64,000 nucleotides of DNA from the NCBI GenBank assembly GCA_905221605.1, contig CAJNDS010000587.1, forward strand, positions 1 to 64,000. The letters are read 5' to 3'. The notes under the pieces are model-generated. The model worked only from the letters and a program-made list of their open reading frames with translations. It ran no database searches and had not been told where the DNA came from. The translations under genes were made by a program, and so were the position numbers. This document shows positions 54,870-64,000 of this stretch, in pieces (within the stretch, counting starts at the first letter, position 1; each line of letters begins with the position of its first letter). Source of the stretch: Symbiodinium natans (lineage: Eukaryota > Sar > Dinophyceae > Suessiales > Symbiodiniaceae).

Positions 54870-55310
54870 TTAACCTCAAACCCCAACCTCCAAACCCCAA
54901 ACCCTAAACCCCAAACTCCAAACCCCTAACCCCAAACCCTAACCCCAAGCCCCAAACCCCAAGCCCCACACCCCAAACCTCAAACCCCTAAACCCTAAAC
55001 CCTAAACCCCTAAACCCTAAACCCCTAAACCCTAAACCCTAAACCCCTAAACCCTAAACCCCTAAACACCCCAAACCCCAAGCCCTAAACCCCAAACCCC
55101 CAAACCCCCAAACCCCCAAACCCCCAAACCCCCAAACCCCAAAAAACCCCCAAAACACCCAAACCCCACCCCCAAACCCCCCCAACCCCAAACCCAAACC
55201 CCAAACCCCAAACCCCCAAACCCCCAACAAACCCCCAAACCCCAACCCCCAAACCCCAAACCCCAAACCCTAAACCCTAAACTCCAAACCCTAAACCCTA
55301 AACCCTAAAC
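54870..55310 (-). repeat. CCCCAAA/CCCCCAAA degenerate array
   Basis: About 440 bp of CCCTAAA, CCCCTAAA, CCCCAAA and CCCCCAAA units in shifting blocks. It reads as Gly/Trp/Phe-rich frames on the opposite strand, which are repeat artefacts. Confidence 0.88.
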
Positions 55311-56039
55311 TCCGGCACCTTCAAGTAGGGCTTGCGAGGATGAGCTGGAAGCCTCGCTGCGGAGCTGCCGTTGCTTTCGGGCTCTCCTCGCTGGGCTTGC
55401 TGGCGGATGGCCTGACCTACCGGCACCTGAATGAAGGAACTTGGGGTTTAGGGTTCAGGGTTTTGGGTTCAGGGTTTAGGGTTTAGGGTTGCAGCATGCA
55501 GGAAAAAATGCATTAGGTCGCAGGTTTAGGGTTTCTGGGGTTGGTGGGCTGATAGGGTCTACAGGTTTGGGACTTCGGGTTGTGGTTGAGGCGTCAAAGT
55601 ACCAGATTTAGGCCCTGCTCCTGGCCCAAAGGGTCTTGGCTTTCCTTCTTGTCTACTATTTGCTTAAGAATCCCCTTGAGTACACCCTAAACCCTAAACC
55701 TTAAGCCCCTGTAGAATTCATCCGAGGCAAGGAGCCACTGTGTACTGGCCGAAGATTCTGGATGCTGCTTTGGCCCTGCTTTGGGCCGCCTTCACCCTGC
55801 CCTTGGGTGCATTAGGGTTTTGGGTTTTGGGTTTAGGGTTCAGGGTGCACACAACCTCATTCCCGATGCGTGATTGAGGAAAACTGTGGTTTGAGGTTGA
55901 AGCCGAGACATTGTATATTACATGGTGAGTTCTCAACATTGTGGTCCTTGTTTGGGTACCCTAAGTAAGAGGGGCCGCATAATAATAAGGGCCCCAAAAG
56001 GGATCCTAATTTAGAGACACCACCACATGTCTCTCCCTC

Positions 56040-56078
56040 TATATATATATATATACATATATATACATATATGTATAC

Positions 56079-56133
<55 letters not shown>

Positions 56134-56134
56134 C
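56040..56134. repeat. AT and AG microsatellites
   Basis: An alternating AT tract with ACATAT interruptions (56040-56077) is followed by about 28 AG repeats (56078-56134). Not associated with a gene that I can identify. Confidence 0.92.
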
Positions 56135-56411
56135 ACACCTAAACTTTAAACCCCAAACCCTGCCATGGTTCACGGGGATACACACTGGAGGCTGCCATGC
56201 TGTCGTGATTTAGCGGCGAGGGTTTCGGGTTTACAGGGGTAGGTTTGAAGTTAATTGCTAACTTTAATGCCTTAGTCCCTTCATCATCCTTTTAATATTA
56301 ATGGGGCCATTAAAAGTATTTTTTTACGGGACCCCAAACCTACCCCACATGTAGGGTTTAGAGATGAGGGTTTTCCTGTCGTCCGAGGCTTTTGACTCTG
56401 ACGAACTGCAG

Positions 56412-59314
56412 CTGGCTACGCTTGTATGCTGGAGTCATCATCCTCGGTGCCCTTTGCATCGTGTCCTGCCTTTCTACTTGTCTACAGGCAAGGGCTCCGG
56501 GTCTTGCTTGATCCTAAACCCTGAACCCTAAACAAGGACCGGGAGTAGGCCCTTTTTTCCTTTTTTTAGGGTTGGTGTTCCCGAATAATCCCCTCAAAAC
56601 CAAAAGGGCACCCTTTTTATTCCTAGGTTACTCACGGGTCTAGTAAATATTAAACCCTGAACCCTCGTGATTCAGGGTTGGTCTTATGGCTTCATTGCGC
56701 TCAATCCAGGCGCCTAAACCCTAAACCCCAAACCCTAAACCCCAAACCCCAAACCCCAAACCAAGACCTTAAACCCTAAACCCTAAGCCTAAACCCTAAA
56801 CCCTAACTCCCCCCGTCCCCCGCCCAACAAAAAATTGTAATACGTGGTAAGAGCAAAACATGAAACATGAGAAGCCCCTGGGAGGTGCCATGGGTACTGC
56901 AGGTCGCCGTGGACCACGTGGACCCTGAGCTGATGCTTGGTAGCCCAGTGGTACCCTTTTCCCTTTTTAGGGTTTGGGGTTTAGGGTTTAGGGTTTCGGG
57001 TTTAGGGTTTAGGGTTTAGGGTTTAAAGTTTAGACCCAAAACAGGGCACCCTGATTTTTAAAAAAATGGCTATTGGGCAGCCAAGGATGAGTCCCATGTC
57101 CCTCCCCAGCAGCACTCGGCGAAAGGTCTTCCGAGCCATGCCCTCGAGCTAAGGGTTAAGGGTTAAGGGTTTAGGGTTTAGGGTTTAGGGTTTAGGGTTT
57201 CGGATTGCATGGTTCGGGTTCAGAGTCGTTGCTTCTGTTTGCTGATGTTTGGTCTGCTGCTCTTATTCAAGGAGATCAAAGAACATGCAACTATCTTTGC
57301 TATGGTCCGGGGCACTTAGAACGTGTAACTTATATGGGTTGGTAGTCTCTTTAAGTAGAGTTTCTGTTTTATAGGGGCATACATTGGGTTCTTAAGGGTA
57401 TCTCGGGGCTACATTAAGGTATAAGGGGAACAGATAAAAAGGACACCGGCCTTTATAACGTATAACTCATCCTAGTCGCCCGGAAGGCTCTAGAATTCTC
57501 GCCCAAGACTCCCGTGGCTCACCCCTGCTTTCGGAACCTGCCCTAAACCCTGAACCCTCAACCCTAAACCCTAAACCCTAAACCCTGAACCCTCAACCCT
57601 AAACCCTGAACCCTGAACCCTGAACCCTGAACCCTGAGCCCTGAGCCCTAAACCCTAAACCCTGAACCCCTAAACCCTAAACCCCTAAATCCCAGGGCAA
57701 GCCTGCGCCGTGGTTACGCTGTACTGGGCCCTGGTGTTTGCCGGCATGGCAGTCGGGGTGGCGGCCAACACCTGGTGTCACGGGGCATGAAACCCTGAAA
57801 CCCTGTGTTTGGCGGGTTTGGGGTCTGGGGTCTGGGGTTTGGGGTTTAGGCGTGGTGGGGTTCGGACCCTTACGCCCAAAGAGTCTTAATGCTCAACCCC
57901 CCCCCCCCCGGCAAGAATAAGCAAAACAAAACACCAAACCCCGACCATACCCTCAAAGTGAGCCAAAGCCCGAAACTCGCAACTATGATGCACGTTGTTC
58001 GTTAGCTCAAGTTGGTTCATGGTACTTTTTAATCAGTTATAACTGTACTTAGAGAACCCCCTAGTATGGTTACAAGTACACTTCTAAGTACAGTTATGAT
58101 TGGTTAATAACTTTGTGGTACCTTACTGTAACTTTAGATCCTTAGCCTTTTTGGGTTTATTGGGTGTCTTAACAAGGCAGCTAAAACTTTAATTATAGCT
58201 ACCCTTCTGAGTGTAGCCAAGACAAGCACCATGAACCTCCAAGTGGTCGTAATTCAGGCTCTCCATAGAAGTTTCGTTGGGTAGTTGCAAGTACGAGCTT
58301 TCAGTGGTGCTTTCAGGTTTTACGTTTGAAGGTTCGGCTCCCCTCAGAAAAAACGAAAAAAAGGGGCTCCCTTGTTTATAGGGTCTAGGTTTTTTGGGGA
58401 GTTTAGGGTTTCAGGTTTAGGGTTTAGGGCTAGGTTGCTATAGTGCTTGAGGTAATACTGGCGTGTCCCCCGATGGCCAGACGCTTGTTCACGAGAGCCA
58501 GTGGGTGAACGATGCTCGCCTGCATTCGCCTTCGCGGAGCCCCTGAACCGTACAACGGGTAGAGAACCCTGTAAAGCGAAAACAAAAGCCACATTCCATA
58601 AACCCATTAACCCCTAAAAGCACGAACCCCTAAACCCATCAACCCATAAGCCAGACACTCAAGAGCCCTGACCCTAAACCCTAAACCAAGCCCTAAAGCC
58701 CACACCCTGAACCATAAACCACAAACCCTATAAGCCTTAAACCCTAAACCCTAAACCCTAAACCCTAAACCCTAAACCCTAAACCCTAAACCCTAAACCC
58801 TAAACCCTAAACCCTAAACCCTAAACCCTAAACCCTAAACCCTAAACCCTAAAACCTAACCCCTAAACCCTAAACCCTAAACCCTAAACCCTAAACCCTA
58901 AACCCTAAACCCTAAACCCTAAACCCTAAACCCTAAACCCTAAACCCTAAACCCTAAACCCTAAACCCTAAACCCAGCCAAGCCCATCAAGACCCTCAAG
59001 CCTCTCTTGCCTTCAAGCCCCTTCATCCTGATCCCTTGGGCTTAGTGTCAATAGCCCTAAGCCTTATGCTCTGCACCCTCATCATCCTAAATCCGAATCT
59101 AAGCCCTAAACCAGAAACCCTAAACCCCAAACCCTAAACCCCAAACCCTAAACCCTAAACCCTACACCCTAAACCTAAACCCCAAGTTAGGGTTTCGGGT
59201 TTCACCCAGCAGGTCCTGCTTGGAGGTTGCTGGCCGGCATTCTTCCTCGTCCTTGGCGCTTGTACCAGCGCCAGACTCGGGATGCCCAGCTCAATTAACC
59301 CTGCCAGGAAGTAA
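56412..59314 (+). CDS. Multi-pass membrane protein, three C-terminal exons
   Basis: Exons 56412-56500, 57696-57784 and 59213-59314 join with consistent phases. They encode successive hydrophobic segments: LYAGVIILGALCIVSC, then VTLYWALVFAGMAVGVAA, then WPAFFLVLGACTSA, ending SINPARK and TAA. This fits the end of a small multi-span membrane protein. Introns are 1195 bp (GT-AG) and 1428 bp (GC-AG) and contain heptamer arrays, an introner A copy (56932-57085), hairpin H3 sequence and the longest CCCTAAA array of the window. Earlier exons, possibly 55340-55436 (GAAVAFGLSSLGLLADG) and 53936-54031, are not joined with confidence. No family name can be given. Confidence 0.5.
56533..56645 (+). mobile_element. 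Introner C copy
   Basis: AAGGACCGGGAGTAGGCCC and GGTTACTCACGGGTCTAG are family C ends, with GGTGTTCCCGAATAATCCCC and AAAAGGGCACCC inside. It begins directly after CCCTAAAC units. Confidence 0.7.
56867..57152 (+). CDS. Possible small two-exon ORF split by introner A
   Basis: An open frame reads PWEVPWVLQVAVDHVDPEL up to 56931, then is interrupted by an introner A copy (56932-57085) flanked by GATG duplications. It continues SPMSLPSSTRRKVFRAMPSS to TAA. The GA-AG splice restores the frame. It lies inside a predicted intron of the membrane-protein model on the same strand, so one of the two models may be wrong, or this is an alternative terminal exon. Confidence 0.35.
56932..57085 (+). mobile_element. 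Introner A with TTTAGGG array in its centre
   Basis: Ends CTTGGTAGCCCAGTGG and TATTGGGCAGCCAAG, with GATG at both borders. After CCCTTTTCCCTTTTT the usual GGTTCAAGGTTCC is replaced by about eight TTTAGGG-type units, then ACCCAAAACAGGGCACCC resumes the element. Confidence 0.78.
58735..58975 (-). repeat. Longest CCCTAAA array
   Basis: More than 30 CCCTAAA units over about 240 bp with a single CCTAACCCC phase slip near 58855. It lies in the predicted last intron of the membrane-protein model. Confidence 0.94.
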
Positions 59315-60830
59315 GAGCAAGACCTCAAACCCCAAACCCCAAACCCCAAAACCCCAAACCCTCAACCCTAAACCCTAAACCCTAAACCCCTGCAGCTGAA
59401 ATCAACCCTGCATTCTATGCCACTCTGTAACCTAAAAATCAACCCTTGTAAATCCTAAACTCTAGAAATCCAGGCATCCCACGTCCAGAACTTCGGGCTT
59501 ATAATATTCTAGGGTCTGGAGGGTTCATGCCTTCTGGCATGTTGAAAGCATTCTTGTAAGATAAGTTCAGGTAACGACCAACACATTTTATCTGAGTTTA
59601 GCTGATAACAGACCTAAGTCTGTGCGTGCCTGCGTGCGTGTGTGCGTGCGTGCACATATCTCAGAAGTTCGTTATTAATCACGTTCTTGAGCTTTTCTTG
59701 ACAATAGTTGATTCTGATGTACAAGCTGAAACTATACTAGGACCCAGACTAGGCCCTTATTACCATTTCATCCTTGGTTACTCGTGGGCCTAGCAAATCC
59801 TACCTAGTCGCAAAGCCGCAAAAAAGTGGATGAGGGCCTGGGGCCGAAGGAGATGGAGGAAGGGAATGTAAAGTATAGTTTTAGGGCTAAGAACCCTAAG
59901 CCCCAAACCCTAAGAAAACCCTGAGCCCTAAAACCGTGAACCCTAAAGGCCTGGCTCAGGTGGGGTTCAATTAGGGTTCAGGTCCCACCAGGACTGGAGG
60001 TTCGACTCTGTGCAGTTTGAGGTGCATACCTTACTCATGACAGAGGGAGCTTCTGCACCATTTCCTTACTGTTGGTTAGAAGGGAATGGGGGAATGATGA
60101 ACCCTATATATACATACAATTATGCAAGGCCCTAATTATTCCCTGCTAATTAACAGTAGGCTTCTTGAAGGTTCAAGGGATTCAAGGGGTGGTGGTAAGT
60201 AGGTTTTCCGAGCTACCCACGAGCCCTCAGACAGACCCTAAACCTTCTCCTGGCTGCGCAAGCATAGCGCGCGCATCGGACCAACTCCCTGCCTGCCCAG
60301 GAGGTACGTGACATCGCGGCTCCTGGCACAGTACGAGTAGCGTTTGACAGCTGTCCGGCATGATGTGCCAAAGATGGCGGCTTAACCCTAAAACCCTAAA
60401 CCCCTAAAAAAGATGGCTTCTGGCGTCCTCCTGTGCGAGAGCGTCATTGAGTGTAGAAGGCCAAGCCTTTCAAACTAGGACCCAGAGTAGGCCCCTATTC
60501 CCTTTCTTTTTCAGGGCTTAGGCTCCCTTATAAGCCCCCTCTTTACACCAAAAAAGTTTTCCCAGAGTAGGCCCCTATTCCATTTCTTTTTCAGGGCTTA
60601 GGCTCCCTTATAAGCCCCCTCTTTACACCAAAGAAGTTTTCCCTTTTTATTTCTGGGTTACTCGTGGGTCTAGCAAATCATGCCTAGCCAGAGCAGTGGC
60701 TGCTTGAGGTCACTTCCAAGACTGTTGGCTGCTATGACACAGAGAATAGGGTTTAGGGTTTAGGGTTTAGGGTTTAGGGTTTAGGGTTTTAGTCCCCCCC
60801 CTTCACCCCATCGCCTTTGCCAGCCACACA
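59315..60830. repeat. Intergenic patchwork with two introner C copies
   Basis: Contents are a short introner C (59736-59796), a TGCG-type microsatellite near 59625-59655, a diverged H2 hairpin (60075-60165), an open island near 60280-60360, an introner C with tandem duplication (60471-60673) and a TTTAGGG array (60745-60790) just left of the PPR gene. Bases 59800-60070 hold no recognisable gene. Confidence 0.58.
60471..60673 (+). mobile_element. Introner C with an 80-bp internal tandem duplication
   Basis: CAAA precedes (60471-60474) and follows (60674-60677) the element. The block starting CCCAGAGTAGGCCCC at 60481 is repeated at 60561 with almost no change, so the duplication is recent. Confidence 0.78.
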
Positions 60831-63025
60831 TTGGTGGCTAGCTTGAGTTTGCATAGTGGCCCTGGAACCTTTGTAGCATCTCGTAGACGATGCAATCTGG
60901 CTTTGAGCGAGGGCGCCCCAAAGCGAGACACGCGCACACACACACAGACACCTCAGACACGCGAAGAGACAGCACATGCGCGTTCAATTTGCAATGGCGT
61001 GATGGTTTGGGCCACTGCTGCAGCAACTTCGACAGCGGTCCTTGGGGTGAGGCGATGTGCAAACGTTCGGCACATCGAGCGAAGATTGCTGCGTCGAGCA
61101 TTCCCATGTAGGCGCACCCAAGGAAGCTGCCAAAGTGAAGCTGGCCAGGAGAGCATGACGGAAGGGCGCATATGGCCAGTGTTGAGAGCCTGTGCGGGAA
61201 GCGGCGATCCGTGGCGGGTGAGGGCATGGTTGTCGAGGGCAACTGCTGCAGAACTGCCGCTGGGAGTGAAGTCCGTTTCTATGCTGATTCACGCGTACGC
61301 CAGCGCTGGCGACGTGCTAGGCGCCGAGACTGTGCTACAAGGCATGGAACGTCAAAGCCTTCCGCCCAACATCCATGCGTTCAATGGGGTCATGGCCGCT
61401 TGTGCAAGGGCCGAAGACATGGGCTCAGCGCTGAAGTGGTTCAAGAAGATGCAGGAAGGCGGCGTCATGCCAGACGCGGTATCTTTCAGGACCGTCATAT
61501 CAGCATGTGCTCGAGCTGGCAACCTTGCTGTGGCGGAAGAGTGGCTCTCCACGATGAGCGCATCTTCCCACCCCATGGACAAGATATCTTGCAGCTCCAT
61601 TATTGGGGGTTACAAGGTCATAGCTGGGTAGCATTTTGCATTTTTAAGGGTACTTAAACCCAATAAGGAATATGAATTCACCTTTGTTAATCCTATCCTA
61701 TCCCAACCATGAACTAGGTTATGCCTCAAGGGGCCAGGCATTAAAGGCAGAGGAGTGGCTCTCTCGAATGATCACCTCCGGGATTCTGGGTAGCCCAGTG
61801 GTACCCTTTACCCTTTTTTTGGGGGAGGGTTGCTGGGTTCCTTCATAAGGTAACCGACCCCAAGAAGGTGTTCTTATTGTGATATGTTGCTGGGCTACCA
61901 AGGATTCGGCCTGGCGGTCACGCCTTCAATCCCGTGGTGTGCGCGTGGGCTGGAGTTGGTTCTCCCAAGCGGGCAGAAGCCTGGATTTGGAAAGCCATGG
62001 AGTCACTTAGGGATACGTTGGGATATTTTTCAATTTTGGGGGTACTCTAATTCCTAAGAAACAGCTAGAACTCGAATTTTGCTGGGGTTCCAAGTTCAGT
62101 ATAGGTCAGGTGTCCAGCCAAGCCAGGCCGCCTTAAAGCAGACGCTGGCTGCTTACGTGCTTGACGTACATGACACGCAGGGCCTGGAGCAGATGAAGCG
62201 GCTGCTGGCCACACTGGGTGTGTGGCCGGAATCTTGGGCAACTAGGACCCGGAGTAGGCCCTTAGCTCCTTTTTTAGGGTTTAGGGTTCCCTTTAGAGAA
62301 TCCTAAACCCTAAACCCTAAACCCTAAACCCTAAACCCTAAACCCTAAACCCTAATCCTCTTAATAACCCAAGAAGGGCACCCTTTGCTATTCCTGGGCT
62401 CCTCCCTGCTCGAGGCAACAGCCATCATGGCCCGGCCCTTCGCCGCTGCTGGAGACTTCCAGTCGGTGGAGGAGCTCCTGGGGGAGCTCCTTTGTCATAG
62501 CTGGGTAACATCTTACATTCTTAGGGGTACTTAAACCCAATGAAGAGAAATGAAAATTTGGTTTTTTATATGAACCCAACAATGAACAAGGCTCGAGGCG
62601 GCCGGCAAGGCTCCTGACGCATCTTGCTTCAAAGTGCTGCTGATGGCCTATGCGCGCGGCCCGCGAATTTTGGACCATCGAGTCGAGGCATGTTGTGAGC
62701 GGCTCTTCTCTCTGACGTCCGCGTCGTGGCTGGCAGCGGAAGAGCCTGAAGTCCTAGGCGATGCACGCCGCGCACTGGGCAAAGAGCGACTTAGTAGCCC
62801 AGTGGTACCCTTTGCCTTTACCCTTTTTTGGTTATGGGTTCCCTTATAAAAATAACCAACCCGAAAAAGGGTGCCCTTATTAATAAGATGGTTACTGGGC
62901 TACCAAGGAGATATGCCCAACTCTCAGAGAAGATGAGACTCCCAAGAAACCCACGGATCCAGCGTGAGGGCCACGGGCGCAGTCGGGTTGTGGGAACTTG
63001 GCATGAGCTTACTCCTGCGGGGTGA
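60831..63025 (+). CDS. Pentatricopeptide repeat (PPR) protein, 7 exons
   Basis: Exons 60831-61608, 61718-61781, 61903-62001, 62105-62237, 62415-62485, 62591-62785 and 62908-63025 join in frame: 485 residues from the first ATG, or 428 from the ATG at 61002. About eight 35-residue PPR motifs are visible, for example MLIHAYASAGDVLGAETVL, FNGVMAACARAEDMGSALKW, VISACARAGNLAVAEEWL and, across splice junctions, IIGGYASRGQALKAEEWL and VCAWAGVGSPKRAEAW. PPR proteins bind organellar RNA by stacked helical repeats and act in processing or editing, so a plastid or mitochondrial location is likely. The N-terminal Arg/Ala-rich stretch after the second ATG could be a transit peptide. The start is unsettled. 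The C-terminus (RVVGTWHELTPAG, stop TGA) has no extra domain. All six introns are introner copies. Confidence 0.85.
61609..61717 (+). mobile_element. Introner D (PPR intron 1, GT-AG)
   Basis: GGTTA is duplicated at both borders. The body contains TCATAGCTGGGTAGCAT, AGGGTACTTAAACCCAAT and CCAACCATGAACTAG. The same family forms PPR intron 5. It joins SIIGG to YASRGQ. Confidence 0.88.
61782..61902 (+). mobile_element. Introner A (PPR intron 2, GA-AG)
   Basis: GGATTC is duplicated (61781-61786 and 61902-61907). Ends GGGTAGCCCAGTGGTACCC and TTGCTGGGCTACCAAG. It joins MITSG to IRPGGHAF, restoring a PPR motif. The donor is GATTCTGG. Confidence 0.9.
62002..62104 (+). mobile_element. Introner B (PPR intron 3, GT-AG)
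   Basis: GTCA is duplicated. The core TTCCTAAGAAACAGCTAGAA and the end TTCCAAGTTCAGTATAG match propeller intron 7. It joins KAME to SGVQPSQA. Confidence 0.88.
62238..62414 (+). mobile_element. Introner C with heptamer insertion (PPR intron 4, GC-AG)
   Basis: GCAAC is duplicated. CTAGGACCCGGAGTAGGCCC opens the element and AAGAAGGGCACCCTTTGCTA lies near its end. The centre has TTTTTTAGGGTTTAGGG and then about eight CCCTAAA units (62302-62355). It joins PESW to ATAIMARPF. Confidence 0.88.
62486..62590 (+). mobile_element. Introner D (PPR intron 5, GC-AG)
   Basis: GCTC is duplicated. GTCATAGCTGGGTAACATC, GGGGTACTTAAACCCAAT and CCCAACAATGAACAAG match intron 1. It joins ELLGE to LEAAGKAPD. Confidence 0.87.
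62786..62907 (+). mobile_element. Introner A (PPR intron 6, GC-AG)
   Basis: Ends TTAGTAGCCCAGTGGTACCC and GTTACTGGGCTACCAAG. A short GAG is shared at the borders. It joins ALGKE to RYAQLSEKM. The donor position is chosen by frame and by the GC-AG rule. Confidence 0.78.
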
Positions 63026-64000
63026 GTCCATCGACAGCCACGCCGGGAGTGCGACGGCGCAGGAAGCAGTAGGACCTTGCATTTGGCACCGACATCTCGT
63101 GACGTGTCGCAGAGAATCCTCGGCTTGCAGATCATGCGCAGACACTGGGAGGCTGGAGGCGTCCTTTATCTGGTCGTTCGCTGGAGTGCGCATAGCTGCA
63201 ATGGCTGTTCTGAGCATCAGAGCTCGTTGGGCAACCCGTGCATCACGATTCGGTGACCCTAATCCCTAAACCCCAAACCCTAAAACCTAACCCGAAACCC
63301 TCAACCCGTGCTTAACGATCCGGCGTTCATGATGGTCAAAGTTCAAAGCCGTGTGGGGCCTCGCGTCCGAAGAGCCTGCTCAGTGGTACCTTTCTTAGGG
63401 GGCTTAGGGTGTAGGGTTTAGGCTGAGAAGGGTTTATGACGGTTTATGTCTTCGCATGGTCTTCAATTGACCAGAGCACCCTCACCCCCCCCCCCCCCTC
63501 TGCCCAATTATGCCAGGCCCTGTAACCCCTATTACAGTCGAGGCAGGGCTTTTGGAGCGGGACTTTAGGGTCTTAGGCGAAAGGAGGTTTTCGTGTTGTT
63601 GTCGGCGGCAGTAGGCCTCTTGGTATGGCTGACTGCAACGTGGTTCAAGACATCTCAGAGCTTGTGCTCAGAAGCTTCAGGAGTTAAAGGCATTCTGAAC
63701 GCTGAATTCCCCTGCTCTTTCTAGAGTTCACGAAGACCTTCACTTCTGACAAAAGCTCGGGCTTCGGATTTAGAGTGCCTGAACCTGACATGAGGTTGTC
63801 GCGGAGATCGTCGTCAGCGAGCTTCGCGAAGGGTGCGCGGCCCAAGCTGGCCCTAAAAAAACAGAATTCATTCAGCTCGTTCACGTGCACACGCTTGGCC
63901 TCCCCCCCCCAGGCTGCGATGTCGAAATTTAAGAGCCTCCGGCTCAAGCCGCCGACCCCGCTGGAGCATAGTTGAAAGGTCCCCCCCCCCCCCCCAGGCT
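63026..64000. other. Right flank with one candidate exon
   Basis: Bases 63026-63250 continue open in several overlapping frames without a recognisable domain and are probably 3' flank of the PPR gene. Short CCCTAAA-type tracts occur at 63256-63305 and poly-C runs at 63485-63499 and 63978-63996. Bases 63310-63680 hold nothing I can identify. Confidence 0.5.
63775..63975 (+). CDS. Candidate terminal exon (basic, Ser-rich)
   Basis: The plus frame reads MPEPDMRLSRRSSSASFAKG and later KKQNSFSSFTCTRLASP, ending at TGA (63973-63975). The RRSSS and KKQNSFSS patches resemble phosphorylation-rich linkers. The minus strand over the same bases is also open (LNEFCFFRASLGRAPFAKLA), so strand is uncertain. 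Confidence 0.35.
   Translation: MPEPDMRLSRRSSSASFAKGARPKLALKKQNSFSSFTCTRLASPPQAAMSKFKSLRLKPPTPLEHS

Noticed and set aside
55054-55266. Gly/Trp-rich minus-strand frames
   Set aside because: They arise from the degenerate CCCCAAA array.
1-64000. Land-plant origin because CCCTAAA is the plant telomere repeat
   Set aside because: The GC and GA donors, the introner structure and the array density do not fit plants; dinoflagellates also use TTTAGGG.
1-64000. Autonomous transposon or retroelement proteins
   Set aside because: I looked for reverse transcriptase, integrase, DDE transposase and helicase motifs in the open frames and saw none; all elements here appear non-autonomous.

Overview
The window looks like nuclear DNA of a dinoflagellate. 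The reasons are telomere-type heptamer (TTTAGGG/CCCTAAA) arrays scattered in both orientations over almost the whole window; short introns built from repeated mobile elements (introners) whose 5' splice dinucleotide is GT, GC or GA and whose 3' end is always AG followed by G; small GC-rich exons in a repetitive background; and protein types common in that group (PPR, MYND, propeller/mucin-like surface proteins). The genus cannot be read from the sequence. No rRNA, tRNA, operon, bacterial-style regulatory site or complete transposase or reverse transcriptase was seen.

Layout: (1) 1-7468 is a patchwork of heptamer arrays, short hairpin elements and a few exon-sized open islands. (2) 7469-10211 (+) is a NYN/LabA-like (PIN-fold) ribonuclease-type gene, rebuilt by joining six exons across introns full of heptamer arrays; one 95-bp intron is little more than a heptamer array between two copies of a 20-bp direct repeat. 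(3) 10212-14873 is patchwork. (4) 14874-15653 (+) is an intronless MYND zinc-finger gene. (5) 15766-24081 is an 8.3-kb block made only of satellites (9-bp, palindromic, 31-bp, 57-bp and about 912-bp units). A perfect 30-bp inverted repeat bounds it and I see no heptamer array inside it. (6) 24082-34576 is patchwork with several candidate exons. (7) 34577-38205 (+) is an eight-exon gene for a secreted or type I membrane protein: signal sequence, seven SBBP-like propeller repeats, Ser/Thr-rich stalk, transmembrane helix, short tail. (8) 38206-60830 is patchwork with partial multi-exon models at 42693-43142, 47152-48288 and 53936-59314 (a hydrophobic membrane protein). (9) 60831-63025 (+) is a seven-exon PPR gene. 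(10) 63026-64000 is flank with one candidate exon.

The main biological story is intron creation by mobile DNA. In the PPR and propeller genes I joined exons across 13 introns, and every junction restores both the reading frame and the protein repeat pattern. Most of these introns are copies of four repeat families (A-D) bounded by 2-6 bp direct repeats. The element supplies the 3' AG, while the 5' GT/GC/GA is the first two bases of the duplicated host target. The heptamer arrays behave in a related way: some form the bulk of an intron, two are flanked by 15-20 bp direct repeats, and several sit inside hairpin elements or introners. Exon and splice calls rest on reading frame, repeat identity and domain continuity only; there is no transcript evidence here.
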